Counted from the first letter of the stretch, positions 15,582 through 22,364 are shown. The stretch is DNA of 22,364 bases from Methanobacteriota archaeon (GCA_002728035.1 PBUZ01000048.1:1-22364), one strand, 5' to 3'. Notes: a model not told the origin generated them from the letters alone. Translations and numbers: made by a program.

Positions 15582-17006
15582 TCAATCTGCCATGTGAACG
15601 ATGACTTTCATTTCCACTGCAATGGGAGTGGGTAGAGCATCGATGGCGAGGGTGGTTCGGGTTGGGCCAACCTTGCCCAATGTTTCAGCCCAAACTTCGT
15701 TGTATCCAGCAAAATCTCGCTTCATGTCCACAAGGAAGGTGGTGACGTCAACGATTTGGTCCATACGAGCTCCGGCCTCCTCAACAATTCGGCGGACGTT
15801 CTCCACAACAGCATGTGTTTGAGCCCGAATGTCATATTCAAGAGGCACGCCTTCGTTGTCGTGTATGGGTCCCCCTGGGATGGCGTTCGTTCCCGGTTGT
15901 CGAGGCCCAACACCAGAAAGAAACAGCATGTCGCCGACCCGACGAGCGTGTGGGTAGGCACCCACTGGTTTTGGAGCGGTGGTGGTATTGACCGAGCCTT
16001 CAGCCTCTGTCGGCTCCCAAAGGTCAGGGCCTTGTTTGGTAGGTTTCGAACCTTCTTGGGGCGGTGAACCACCGTCGTCTTCCACCTCATCGATGGTGTC
16101 AAGCACGCCTCGCTCACCATGGAAATACTCAACATCGTCTTCGTCGTACTCCTTGTCACCTGCACCAGATGGCGTGGGGTCAAGAGAGACGACGGCGCCT
16201 CCGGCACCATGAATCGCTTCGTAGGCCATGATTCGACCTGTCAGGTCGTTCCGATTACCGTTCATCGCAGAAAGCCACCACATCGGTTTGAACGCGACCA
16301 CTTTCTGGACACGGATCTGCCGGTGAATGGTCCGAGAGAGTTGACCAACGTCTTCCAATCGTCCCTGCTCAAGGAACTCCAGGATCTTTCTGTTCCATTC
16401 ATCGTCCTTGAGGGAGTGAATCTTGTCGTTTTCGGGTTCGATAAAGTCGGTGAACATGCGGTTTGAGAGCGACATGGCCGTAACGGCCACCGCCCGACGC
16501 CCTTGCGCCTTCACGACATCAAGGCACGCCTTGGCGAGGACGGTGGTCTCGCTGCGGTTGGCGTACATGTTCGAGGATACGATGACGGCAGGAATCTTGT
16601 TGTCGGGATTGAGCAAGGTGAGTGCTACGACAGAGCCGACGTCGATTGGGAATCCCTTGTAATTCACGCATCGACTTTGAAGGCCTCGGTTTTGGTTGGC
16701 TTCGTCCCAAGCATGGGCAAATTCTGCATCGATGTTGAAGGAGTAGGGAATGGAGCCCAGGTCGTGAAAGTCATGGTCGACCATCACCCATTCGGGATTT
16801 GGGTCGGCTTGAATTTGATGGCCAATGATGGAAGGCCAGGTGGTTGAATACACAATGATGAGGTCGGCTTCGAGTTCGCGAATCGTTTGTGCGGCTTCAT
16901 CAAAGGCGTCTCGCAAGCGTTGCCATCCAGCGTTTTGTTCGGGTGCCAACACCGTGTGGGGATGGACAGGAACGACGAACGAGGCCACCACCTCTCCAGC
17001 GCTCAT
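15582..17006 (-). CDS. amnA: 2-Aminophenol 1,6-dioxygenase alpha-type subunit fused to 2-aminomuconate deaminase (RidA family)
   Basis: The 474-residue protein has two parts. Residues 1-~275 match the LigB-type alpha subunit that pairs with the catalytic beta subunit (start MSAGEVVASFVVP). The metal and acid-base positions of beta are replaced: Val14, Thr56, Asn182 (in SLSNRMF) and Lys235 by alignment, so this half is structural. Residues ~276-337 are an acidic, Pro/Gly-rich linker. Residues ~338-474 are a RidA-fold domain with the pattern of 2-aminomuconate deaminase (YPHARRVGD, YDIRAQTHAVVENVR, DFAGYNEVWAE, GPTRTTLAIDALP; Arg450 is the conserved RidA arginine). That enzyme releases ammonia from 2-aminomuconate to give 2-oxo-3-hexenedioate (4-oxalocrotonate). 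In bacterial amn/nbz operons the two functions are, as far as I know, separate genes. The ATG overlaps the upstream stop (ATGA), implying coupled translation and equal dosage with beta. An upstream in-frame ATG at 17039 is less likely. Confidence 0.82.
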   Translation of the reverse strand: MSAGEVVASFVVPVHPHTVLAPEQNAGWQRLRDAFDEAAQTIRELEADLIIVYSTTWPSIIGHQIQADPNPEWVMVDHDFHDLGSIPYSFNIDAEFAHAWDEANQNRGLQSRCVNYKGFPIDVGSVVALTLLNPDNKIPAVIVSSNMYANRSETTVLAKACLDVVKAQGRRAVAVTAMSLSNRMFTDFIEPENDKIHSLKDDEWNRKILEFLEQGRLEDVGQLSRTIHRQIRVQKVVAFKPMWWLSAMNGNRNDLTGRIMAYEAIHGAGGAVVSLDPTPSGAGDKEYDEDDVEYFHGERGVLDTIDEVEDDGGSPPQEGSKPTKQGPDLWEPTEAEGSVNTTTAPKPVGAYPHARRVGDMLFLSGVGPRQPGTNAIPGGPIHDNEGVPLEYDIRAQTHAVVENVRRIVEEAGARMDQIVDVTTFLVDMKRDFAGYNEVWAETLGKVGPTRTTLAIDALPTPIAVEMKVIVHMAD

Positions 17007-17905
17007 GCCTCGCTCACCTCGTGGGCGTGGCAAGGCCATTCAACCACGGCGTTTCCTGTGCCGATGATGGTGCCGTAACCGTGGAGTGTGGCAGGGTAGG
17101 TTGGGACATCCAATGTGGAGAGCAGCCACGAGAGGCCACCGCCGTCGCTTTCAGCGATGGCTTGCTCGGTAAACTCCGGCATTTCATCGAGAATTCGCTG
17201 TGCCTGTCCTGTTCGCATGTATTCGATCATTCGCATGTCCCAAAGGTGCATGGCGTGGCTGGTGATGTGCTCTTTGCTCATGTCTTCTGGGACCTCCGAT
17301 TCCGTGGTGAAGTGACGATGAGAGAGCGAATTGCTGGCCAAGACCACGACCTTCTTTCCGCTCGCTTCGATGGCTTTACGGGTCACCCGTCCAAGTTCGA
17401 TCATCATCTCCTGCATCACCTCTACCGAGTAGTAGGCCGTTGAACGGTTGCTTGAAATCACCACGAGGGGTTTGTCCCAGTCTGGATTGAACAAGTGGCC
17501 GGTGGTGATGGTCCCGTAATCCACTCGGAAGTCCGGATTTTCCATCATCTTGACGGGAAGTCCAGCGGCTTCGGCTTCGTCATGAATGGCTTTTGCCAGT
17601 TCAACATCCACGTTCATATCGTAATGATAGCGAAAGAGGTTTGGGAAAATAGGATCCACCGAGAGGCCTTCGAAATGCGGCAACCCAAGAAAATGCGTCC
17701 CCACATAGGTCTGCCAGTGAGGAGAGAGCAGCACAATGGCGTCGTAATCGATGTCGGCAAGTGATGCTCGAAGACGTTCATACCCCCATCGCAACTGCTC
17801 CCATCCGCCCTCGGCCACGGGTTCGTTTTGAGGTGGATTCTCCGCATAAACAAGATGCGGGGGATGTGGTGCGATGCATCCGGCAACAATCTGCCCTTTG
17901 GCCAT
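17003..17905 (-). CDS. amnB: 2-Aminophenol 1,6-dioxygenase beta (catalytic) subunit-like class III extradiol dioxygenase
   Basis: This 300-residue LigB-family enzyme resembles AmnB throughout: MAKGQIVAGCIAPHPPHLVY, ENPPQNEP, SPHWQT, DPIFPNLFRY, ASNSLSHRHF, DMSKEH, DMRMIEYM and LHGYGTIIGTGNAV. AmnB opens the ring of 2-aminophenol next to the amino group with O2 and Fe(II), giving 2-aminomuconic 6-semialdehyde. The 2-His-1-Glu metal site known from the Comamonas enzyme (His13, His62, Glu251 as I recall) falls at His14, His63 and Glu252. The catalytic His195 falls at His196, always offset by one, so the active site is intact. It is the first gene of the pair and overlaps the alpha/deaminase fusion by ATGA. 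A TATA-like element ends about 20 nt before the ATG, so the mRNA may be leaderless. The exact substrate could be another aminophenol or a catechol, as family members vary. Confidence 0.85.
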   Translation of the reverse strand: MAKGQIVAGCIAPHPPHLVYAENPPQNEPVAEGGWEQLRWGYERLRASLADIDYDAIVLLSPHWQTYVGTHFLGLPHFEGLSVDPIFPNLFRYHYDMNVDVELAKAIHDEAEAAGLPVKMMENPDFRVDYGTITTGHLFNPDWDKPLVVISSNRSTAYYSVEVMQEMMIELGRVTRKAIEASGKKVVVLASNSLSHRHFTTESEVPEDMSKEHITSHAMHLWDMRMIEYMRTGQAQRILDEMPEFTEQAIAESDGGGLSWLLSTLDVPTYPATLHGYGTIIGTGNAVVEWPCHAHEVSEA

Positions 17906-18006
17906 GCCAAGGCCACGGCAACGAGGTTTATTTCATGAACGGCTTTGCAGGCAGGCGATTGTTGGGCAACACCAATCCCTAAACGGGACCTCGTTGTGGC
18001 GTTAGC
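17906..18006. promoter_or_regulatory. Divergent promoter region with a shared ACCTCGTTG element before both start codons
   Basis: This 101-bp spacer separates the dioxygenase operon from the (+) membrane-protein gene. ACCTCGTTG occurs on the plus strand at 17988-17996 and on the minus strand at 17927-17919, each in the same orientation as its gene and 10-13 nt before its ATG. Just upstream of each copy is a TATA-like stretch: GAAATAAAC for the dioxygenase (17934-17926) and CCTAAACGGG for the membrane protein (about 17978-17987). The spacing suggests leaderless or nearly leaderless transcripts with a common operator or initiator. The repeats are seen directly; their role is inferred. Confidence 0.4.
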
Positions 18007-18501
18007 ATGGACGAGGCATCTTTGGAACCCGTCCACGGAGAGCCCCCTGCGGTTGCGGGACCTCGTTCTGCGACATGGATGGAAACATGGACCAATGTCG
18101 GCGCACCAACATTGTTTGGTTTGGTGGTTGGTGCACTGTGGCAGTGGAAGGTGCAGCCCACCCTCGCTTACGGTATTCCAAATCCAGTCCAAGCCCCGTT
18201 GCTGATGATGCTGTTGTGCGCCCCGTTGTTTCACCGTCTCTTGACGCAACATCCCCAAAAGTTGTGGAAAGAATATGCCTTGGGCGTGCTGTTGTTGGGC
18301 GGGTTCTTTTCGGCCGTGTGGATGTCGGGATACGGGGGCTTCGTTTGCGGTGGTTATCTTGCGGTCGTCGTTTGGATTTGGGTGAGCACATCGTGGTGGC
18401 GGTTCCATCTTCCACCGTTTCGATTGGCCATTTGGCACACGTTTGGCGTGAACATTGGAGCCTTGGGCGGCTCCATCATGATGTACGGCTTGCTCGGATG
18501 A
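18007..18501 (+). CDS. Small polytopic membrane protein, function unknown
   Basis: I do not recognise this 164-residue family. After a hydrophilic, Pro/Ala-containing N-terminus (1-28) there are four or five hydrophobic segments at about 30-46, 60-76, 89-107, 112-130 and 141-162, rich in Trp, Gly and Leu. Charged residues occur only in short loops, for example HPQKLWKEY at 82-90. There is no signal peptide cleavage site and no conserved catalytic motif I can name. The gene is divergent from the dioxygenase operon with which it shares a promoter region, and its stop abuts the panB stop with no gap. No Shine-Dalgarno sequence precedes the ATG. A role in transport linked to the dioxygenase is possible from position only. 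Confidence 0.8.
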   Translation: MDEASLEPVHGEPPAVAGPRSATWMETWTNVGAPTLFGLVVGALWQWKVQPTLAYGIPNPVQAPLLMMLLCAPLFHRLLTQHPQKLWKEYALGVLLLGGFFSAVWMSGYGGFVCGGYLAVVVWIWVSTSWWRFHLPPFRLAIWHTFGVNIGALGGSIMMYGLLG

Positions 18502-19323
18502 TCAGGAGGCGTAGGATTCATCCTCGTTGGGGAAATCACCGGAGCGCACATCCTCACAATAGGCCTTCAAGGCGCCGTCGATCTCCTCCGCGAGGTTGAG
18601 GTAGCGTCGCAGGAACCTCGGTGAGAAATCCATCGTGATGCCCAACACATCGTGAAGCACCAACACTTGCCCGTCGACATCTGGGCCGGCGCCAATGCCG
18701 ATGGTTGGAATCGTGAGCGCTTCACTGACGCGCTTGGCGAGTTCCCGAGGTATTTTTTCGAGAACGATGGCGAAGCACCCGGCTTCTTCGAGGATCTTTG
18801 CATCGGCAATGAGTTTCTCGGCTTCCTCCTCCTCTTTCGCCCGCACGGAATAGGTTCCAAATTTGTAGATGGATTGCGGCGTCAAACCCAAATGACCCAT
18901 CACGGGAATACCTGCGGTCAAAATACGTTGAACGGATTCCACAATTTCGGCTCCTCCCTCAAGTTTCACTGCGTGACCACTCGATTCCTTCATGATGCGA
19001 ATCGCGGAATCAAGGGCTTGCCTCGAATTGCCCTGATAGGTTCCAAAGGGCATGTCCACGACGAGAAGGGCACGGTCCACGGCACGTTCCACGCACTGGG
19101 CGTGGTAGATCATGTGGTCAAGGGTCATCGGTACGGTCGTCACCTGACCCGCCATGACGTTGGAGGCAGAATCGCCAACCAAGATGACATCGATTCCTGC
19201 TTGGTCGACCAACCGTGCAAGCGAATAATCGTAGGCTGTCAGCATCGTAATTTTCTCACCAGCACGCTTCATTTCCTGAAGCGTGTGTGTGGTAACTTTG
19301 CGTGCTGCACCGTAAACCGACAT
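18502..19323 (-). CDS. panB: 3-Methyl-2-oxobutanoate hydroxymethyltransferase (ketopantoate hydroxymethyltransferase)
   Basis: PanB transfers a hydroxymethyl group from 5,10-methylenetetrahydrofolate to 2-oxoisovalerate to give ketopantoate, the first committed step to pantothenate and coenzyme A. The 273-residue length is normal. The metal-binding acids match the E. coli enzyme's Asp45, Asp84 and Glu114: Asp51 in VGDSASN, Asp90 in [10 protein letters not shown] and Glu122 in KLEGG. The general base Glu189 lies in IVLEKIP, and the HLGLTPQS and GIGAG motifs are present. The start has GGGGTGG seven nt upstream. It is preceded by the LON-domain gene with a 42-nt gap on the same strand and abuts the convergent membrane-protein gene. 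The rest of the pantothenate pathway is not in the window. Confidence 0.95.
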   Translation of the reverse strand: MSVYGAARKVTTHTLQEMKRAGEKITMLTAYDYSLARLVDQAGIDVILVGDSASNVMAGQVTTVPMTLDHMIYHAQCVERAVDRALLVVDMPFGTYQGNSRQALDSAIRIMKESSGHAVKLEGGAEIVESVQRILTAGIPVMGHLGLTPQSIYKFGTYSVRAKEEEEAEKLIADAKILEEAGCFAIVLEKIPRELAKRVSEALTIPTIGIGAGPDVDGQVLVLHDVLGITMDFSPRFLRRYLNLAEEIDGALKAYCEDVRSGDFPNEDESYAS

Positions 19324-19365
19324 GGGCTTTCCACCCCGCGTGTCGTTTTCAAAGCGTCGCCTGCA

Positions 19366-20100
19366 TCACTCGGCTTCCCCAAACAGGCCTTGAACATGGG
19401 TGTTCAATTCATGCATGGCCTCAGTCACCGTGTGGCACGCCAAAAGTTGCTGTCGGTCTTCGAGGTTGTTGAGGCAGAGGGCAGCCACGTTGTAGATGGA
19501 GGTTCGTCGGTGGGAGATTTGTTCGGCACAGATGGAATTGATCCAGTCTTCAAGCACGCTTTCATCGATGTTCATGCCTTGTCCTGCTTGGAGAATCAAG
19601 CGTGAAGTGATGTCTCGGAGTGTGGCTTGCTCGGCTTCGTCCAGCACCCCTTCTTCCTCGAGATACGTCACGTTGCCCGATATGTAGAGGCGATGGTGTG
19701 GGTGGTCGGACGGGATACGTTCGATCAAGGCGTTGAGGTCGGGAACCATGCCGTCTTCGATCAAATCAGCCATGCTTGGGTCGTGAAGGGGTGGAAGCGC
19801 AGGTTCAATGATCTCGTCGATGAAAAAGCGTCGTCCTCCGGTGATGGTGATGAAGTGGTTGACGCCTTTCGTCTCGTGGTTCAAGATGATCGCTTCGCAT
19901 CCGTGACGCCTTGGGCCGTCCCATCCGTTGGTTGGTTCAAACGGGTCGTTCATGACCAATCCAAACGGGCGTTCATCCAAGAGACAGGTGTCGAGCATCT
20001 GTCGGTAGCGTGGCTCAAACACCCTCAATTCTTGGAGTTCACCTGGAAAGAGAACCATGGGGAGGACGAACAAGGGAAGCGTTTCTTCGTCCATGTCCAT
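19366..20100 (-). CDS. LON substrate-binding (N-terminal) domain protein
   Basis: The 244-residue product carries only the N-terminal domain of Lon proteases, without AAA+ or peptidase parts. The family signature is at the start: LPLFVLPMVLFPGE (8-21) and FEPRYRQML (28-36), then the FGLVM strand and a beta-barrel region with GRRFFIDEI, followed by a helical bundle (about 145-244). Stand-alone members are widespread and bind unfolded or specific protein segments; their exact role is unclear. The ATG at 20100 is preferred, with another ATG two codons on and a TTG just before. No good ribosome binding site is visible, but the gene begins 29 nt after the aldehyde dehydrogenase stop and is probably in the same transcript. 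No functional link with the dehydrogenase is evident. Confidence 0.85.
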   Translation of the reverse strand: MDMDEETLPLFVLPMVLFPGELQELRVFEPRYRQMLDTCLLDERPFGLVMNDPFEPTNGWDGPRRHGCEAIILNHETKGVNHFITITGGRRFFIDEIIEPALPPLHDPSMADLIEDGMVPDLNALIERIPSDHPHHRLYISGNVTYLEEEGVLDEAEQATLRDITSRLILQAGQGMNIDESVLEDWINSICAEQISHRRTSIYNVAALCLNNLEDRQQLLACHTVTEAMHELNTHVQGLFGEAE

Positions 20101-20129
20101 CAACCATCACGGGGGCATTTGAAGATGTG

Positions 20130-21578
20130 TTAGGGCTGTTGAACACAGATGTTCGTGAGCTCTGAGAAGAAATTGAGGGACCAAGCCCCCCCTTCTCGGC
20201 CGACACCGGATTGCTTGACGCCCCCGAAAGGTGTTCGGAGGTCCCGATTGAGCCATGTGTTCACCCATACGATGCCCGTGTCCATCCGCTCTGCGAAGCG
20301 ATGACCTCGCTCGATATCGGCGGTCCAAACGGAACCTGCGAGCCCGTAGGGTGTGCCATTGGCCATCTCGACGGCTTCGTCTTCAGTTTCGAAGGCGTGA
20401 ACGGTGACCACCGGCCCGAATATTTCCTCCGTTGCGGTTCTTGAGGTGGCAGGAAGTCCAGCAAGAACCGTGGGGCGGAGGAAGGCACCATGTTTGCTCA
20501 CGTTCTCCACGGGTGCCGTTTTGCTCAGTCCTCCCGTCAACACCACGCCACCCTCCTCAACGCCAAGTTGAATGTAGCTCTCGACCTTGGTTTTGTGGTC
20601 TTGAGAGATCACCGATCCCATCACGGTTGCTTCGTTGCTCGGGTCACCAACCTGAATACGTTCGACCGCATGAACGAATTTCTCAAGAAAATCGTCGTAA
20701 ATTGAGGCGTGCACCAGAATACGAGAACCGCACAAGCACACTTGGCCTGAGTTGGTGAACGAAGCGCGAACAACCCCCTGCATGATCTCGTCCAAGGGGG
20801 CATCATCGAGCAACACCGTGGCGTTCTTACCGCCCAACTCAAGCGAGAGTTTCTTGAACATCGGCGCGGCGGTTGCAGCGACGATTTTCCCTGTTGCCGT
20901 TCCACCCGTGAAGGAAATACCTCGGATGTCGTCGTGTTCGACGATGGCTTGGCCGACATCGGGGCCGTAGCCATGGACGACATTGAACACGCCACTGGGC
21001 AGACCCACGGTTTGCATCGTTTGGGCGAGGAGGTTGGCCGTGAGCGGTGTCAATTCGGACGGTTTTGCAACGATGGTGTTGCCCATCAAGAGGGCAGGCG
21101 CAACCTTCCATGACAGGAGGTAGAGTGGGAGGTTCCAGGGCGTGATAAGGCCAACACAACCGACGGGTGAGCGTTGGACATAATTGATGGCGCCGTGGTC
21201 ACTGAACGTCTGCTGGGGCTGCTGCAAAACAAAATCGGCGAAGAAACGGAAATTCGCAACGGAGCGAGCAGCATCGACGTTTCTTGCGAGCGTGATGGGT
21301 TTCCCCGTGTCGAGGCTCTCGAGTTGAGCGATGGTCTCCGCCTGCTCTTCGAGTGCATCAGCGATTTTGTGCAGCCAAGCAATGCGTTCTTCCAGTGGAG
21401 TGCTCGCCCAAGCAGGCGTTGCCGCCAAGGCCGCATCAACGGCCGCTTGTACGTCTTCTGCACCCGACCTCGGAATGGTGGTGATGCCCTCGCCAGTAGC
21501 GGGATTCACATCATCGATGGTCCTTTGCGAGGCCGCTTCAACAAAGGAACCGTTGATGAAGTTGAGAACCGGTTGCAT
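20130..21578 (-). CDS. amnC: 2-Aminomuconic (or 2-hydroxymuconic) semialdehyde dehydrogenase
   Basis: This 482-residue NAD-dependent aldehyde dehydrogenase looks like the AMSDH/HMSDH branch (human ALDH8A1, bacterial AmnC/NbzC/DmpC). Seen motifs: SPVGCVGLITPWNLPLYL with Asn149, AKPSELTP for the cofactor, SFTGG, LELGGKN with the general base Glu247, and SGQVCLCGSRI with nucleophile Cys281. The stretch VNTWLNRDLRTPFGG holds Arg445, the position of the arginine that binds the substrate carboxylate in AMSDH. The enzyme oxidises 2-aminomuconic 6-semialdehyde to 2-aminomuconate and so prevents its cyclisation to picolinate. The dioxygenase and deaminase encoded 3 kb downstream supply the preceding and following steps. 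The start immediately follows the asparaginase stop (zero gap) behind a strong GAGGTGA. 2-Hydroxymuconic semialdehyde is the main alternative substrate. Confidence 0.85.
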   Translation of the reverse strand: MQPVLNFINGSFVEAASQRTIDDVNPATGEGITTIPRSGAEDVQAAVDAALAATPAWASTPLEERIAWLHKIADALEEQAETIAQLESLDTGKPITLARNVDAARSVANFRFFADFVLQQPQQTFSDHGAINYVQRSPVGCVGLITPWNLPLYLLSWKVAPALLMGNTIVAKPSELTPLTANLLAQTMQTVGLPSGVFNVVHGYGPDVGQAIVEHDDIRGISFTGGTATGKIVAATAAPMFKKLSLELGGKNATVLLDDAPLDEIMQGVVRASFTNSGQVCLCGSRILVHASIYDDFLEKFVHAVERIQVGDPSNEATVMGSVISQDHKTKVESYIQLGVEEGGVVLTGGLSKTAPVENVSKHGAFLRPTVLAGLPATSRTATEEIFGPVVTVHAFETEDEAVEMANGTPYGLAGSVWTADIERGHRFAERMDTGIVWVNTWLNRDLRTPFGGVKQSGVGREGGAWSLNFFSELTNICVQQP

Positions 21579-22364
21579 CTACTTCACCTCGTGGTCAAAG
21601 TACCAACGGTCCTGGTCAGGGTCCCACTCATCCCATGTGGGTACCGTTTCGAGGACCGCTTGATAGGCATCAGGTACGATGCCGGGGACGATGAACGCCT
21701 TTTGGCGATGAAGCGGATAGGGGTTTCTGAGGTTGATACCAAGAACACCCAAGACAGCTCTGGCAACGTACCATGTCGCCTGTGCATTCCATCCATGGGC
21801 GATCTTGATCACAATACCGAGTCCCTTGGGATAATCGGGGTGTTCAATCGCCATGCCGAGCAGACCATCCGCTCCCTCCTTGGCGATGACATGGCCGTCA
21901 CCAGCCTTGAGGATGGTGGAGTCCAGTCGGTTGAATCCGCCCACAAGGTCGGGGTGACGTACCATGGCCTCCCATATCCAATCGTCGTCTTTGTCACGAA
22001 CAAGCCCAGCGTAAATCTGCGCCAATTCTGCTACGGTGTTGGAAACGGTTGGCAGTCCACATCCGTCTTTGGCAATCCGAAGGGGTGACCAATCGGGCCC
22101 GAGGTAGGTTCGAAGTTGGTCCATGTAAGCGTGGAAGACCTCGTGCGTCGGCAAGGTGTAACCCGCACGCTTCCAACCTTTCTTTCGACATCCTCTCAGG
22201 ATGGCAGCGTGTTCACCCGAGCAGGTGTGGAACCAACGACGAGGGCGGCGAACTTGGCGGCCAAATTGGATCAGGGGGACATCCAGAGGTGTGAGCATCA
22301 GTGGCCATTCCGATTCGGTGAGCAGCGATTGAGCCGTCGCTACGTGTTCGGTATCGCCGTTATG
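21579..22364 (-). CDS. Asparaginase II family protein (Rhizobium-type), 5' end outside the window
   Basis: The 261 visible residues are the C-terminal three quarters of a PF06089-type L-asparaginase (usual length about 330-360). The frame stays open to the window edge, and HNGDTEHVATAQSLLTES fits the family, so the internal ATG at 22298 is not the start. Visible landmarks are CSGEHAAIL, DGCGLPT, GGFNRLDSTIL, AKEGADGLL and IKIAHGWNAQA. Such enzymes hydrolyse asparagine to aspartate and ammonia; the catalytic Ser-x-x-Lys pair lies in the missing part. In the Rhizobium etli structure Cys, Lys (of CSGKH) and a second Cys bind zinc, as I recall. Here the Lys is Glu, while both Cys are present. The gene is translationally coupled to the semialdehyde dehydrogenase. 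The substrate may be asparagine or another amide. Confidence 0.85.
   Translation of the reverse strand, partial: HNGDTEHVATAQSLLTESEWPLMLTPLDVPLIQFGRQVRRPRRWFHTCSGEHAAILRGCRKKGWKRAGYTLPTHEVFHAYMDQLRTYLGPDWSPLRIAKDGCGLPTVSNTVAELAQIYAGLVRDKDDDWIWEAMVRHPDLVGGFNRLDSTILKAGDGHVIAKEGADGLLGMAIEHPDYPKGLGIVIKIAHGWNAQATWYVARAVLGVLGINLRNPYPLHRQKAFIVPGIVPDAYQAVLETVPTWDEWDPDQDRWYFDHEVK
21584..21590 (-). promoter_or_regulatory. Strong ribosome binding site for the semialdehyde dehydrogenase
   Basis: GAGGTGA lies inside the last codons of the asparaginase-family gene, five nt before the dehydrogenase ATG, and the upstream stop codon TAG directly touches that ATG. It shows that internal operon genes here can use Shine-Dalgarno initiation and that the two proteins are translationally coupled. 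Confidence 0.7.

Noticed and set aside
17614..18438. Open frame of 274 codons on the minus strand
   Set aside because: It spans the dioxygenase start, the divergent promoter and the opposite membrane-protein gene, and the product is low-complexity and unlike any family.
18652..19605. Open frame of 317 codons on the plus strand
   Set aside because: It lies antisense across panB and the LON-domain gene, both with clear motifs, and its product resembles no protein.
21174..22088. Open frame of 304 codons on the plus strand
   Set aside because: It is antisense to the aldehyde dehydrogenase and asparaginase genes, both of which have conserved catalytic motifs.
1..22364. tRNA, rRNA, insertion sequence or integrase genes
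   Set aside because: I saw no cloverleaf-like sequence, rRNA segment, transposase motif or terminal inverted repeat pair on either strand.

Overview
The window looks archaeal, most likely from the marine Poseidoniales (Marine Group II Euryarchaeota) or a close relative. The evidence is a clamp-loader small subunit (rfcS) of archaeal/eukaryotic type, A/T-rich TATA-like elements about 25 nt upstream of several first genes (leaderless or nearly leaderless), very long secreted Ig/DNRLRE proteins with one C-terminal membrane anchor and acidic, Trp-rich tails, and dense gene packing. The lineage call is inference, since no rRNA or tRNA gene is visible. About 16 bp of every kb is non-coding outside a few short promoter regions.

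Layout. 3-905 (+) encodes a three-helix membrane protein of unknown function. 894-2091 (-) holds a small unrecognised ORF and rfcS. 2232-14000 (+) is a two-gene surface-protein operon. The first gene encodes a ~3050-residue protein with seven DNRLRE (CBM96-like) units and about eight Ig-like units. The second encodes an 866-residue protein made only of Ig-like units. Both have a signal peptide, one C-terminal transmembrane helix and an acidic cytoplasmic tail. 14037-15470 (-) is an APC-superfamily permease behind a compact promoter that carries inverted repeats.

15582-17905 (-) is the most interesting part. It holds a class III extradiol dioxygenase that closely resembles the beta subunit of 2-aminophenol 1,6-dioxygenase, with all expected metal ligands. 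It overlaps by ATGA with a gene fusing the non-catalytic alpha subunit to a RidA-type 2-aminomuconate deaminase. After a (+) four/five-helix membrane protein (18007-18501), panB (18502-19323, -) and a LON-domain protein (19366-20100, -), the (-) strand continues with an aldehyde dehydrogenase of the 2-aminomuconic-semialdehyde dehydrogenase type (20130-21578). This is translationally coupled to an upstream asparaginase-II-family gene that runs off the window end.

Taken together, the dioxygenase, dehydrogenase and deaminase give three consecutive steps: ring cleavage of a 2-aminophenol, oxidation of 2-aminomuconic semialdehyde, and release of ammonia from 2-aminomuconate. To my knowledge such a pathway has not been described in this archaeal group. 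Later steps (oxalocrotonate decarboxylase, hydratase, aldolase) are not in the window. The permease and the asparaginase-like enzyme may serve the same nitrogen/carbon scavenging role, but that is inference from position only.
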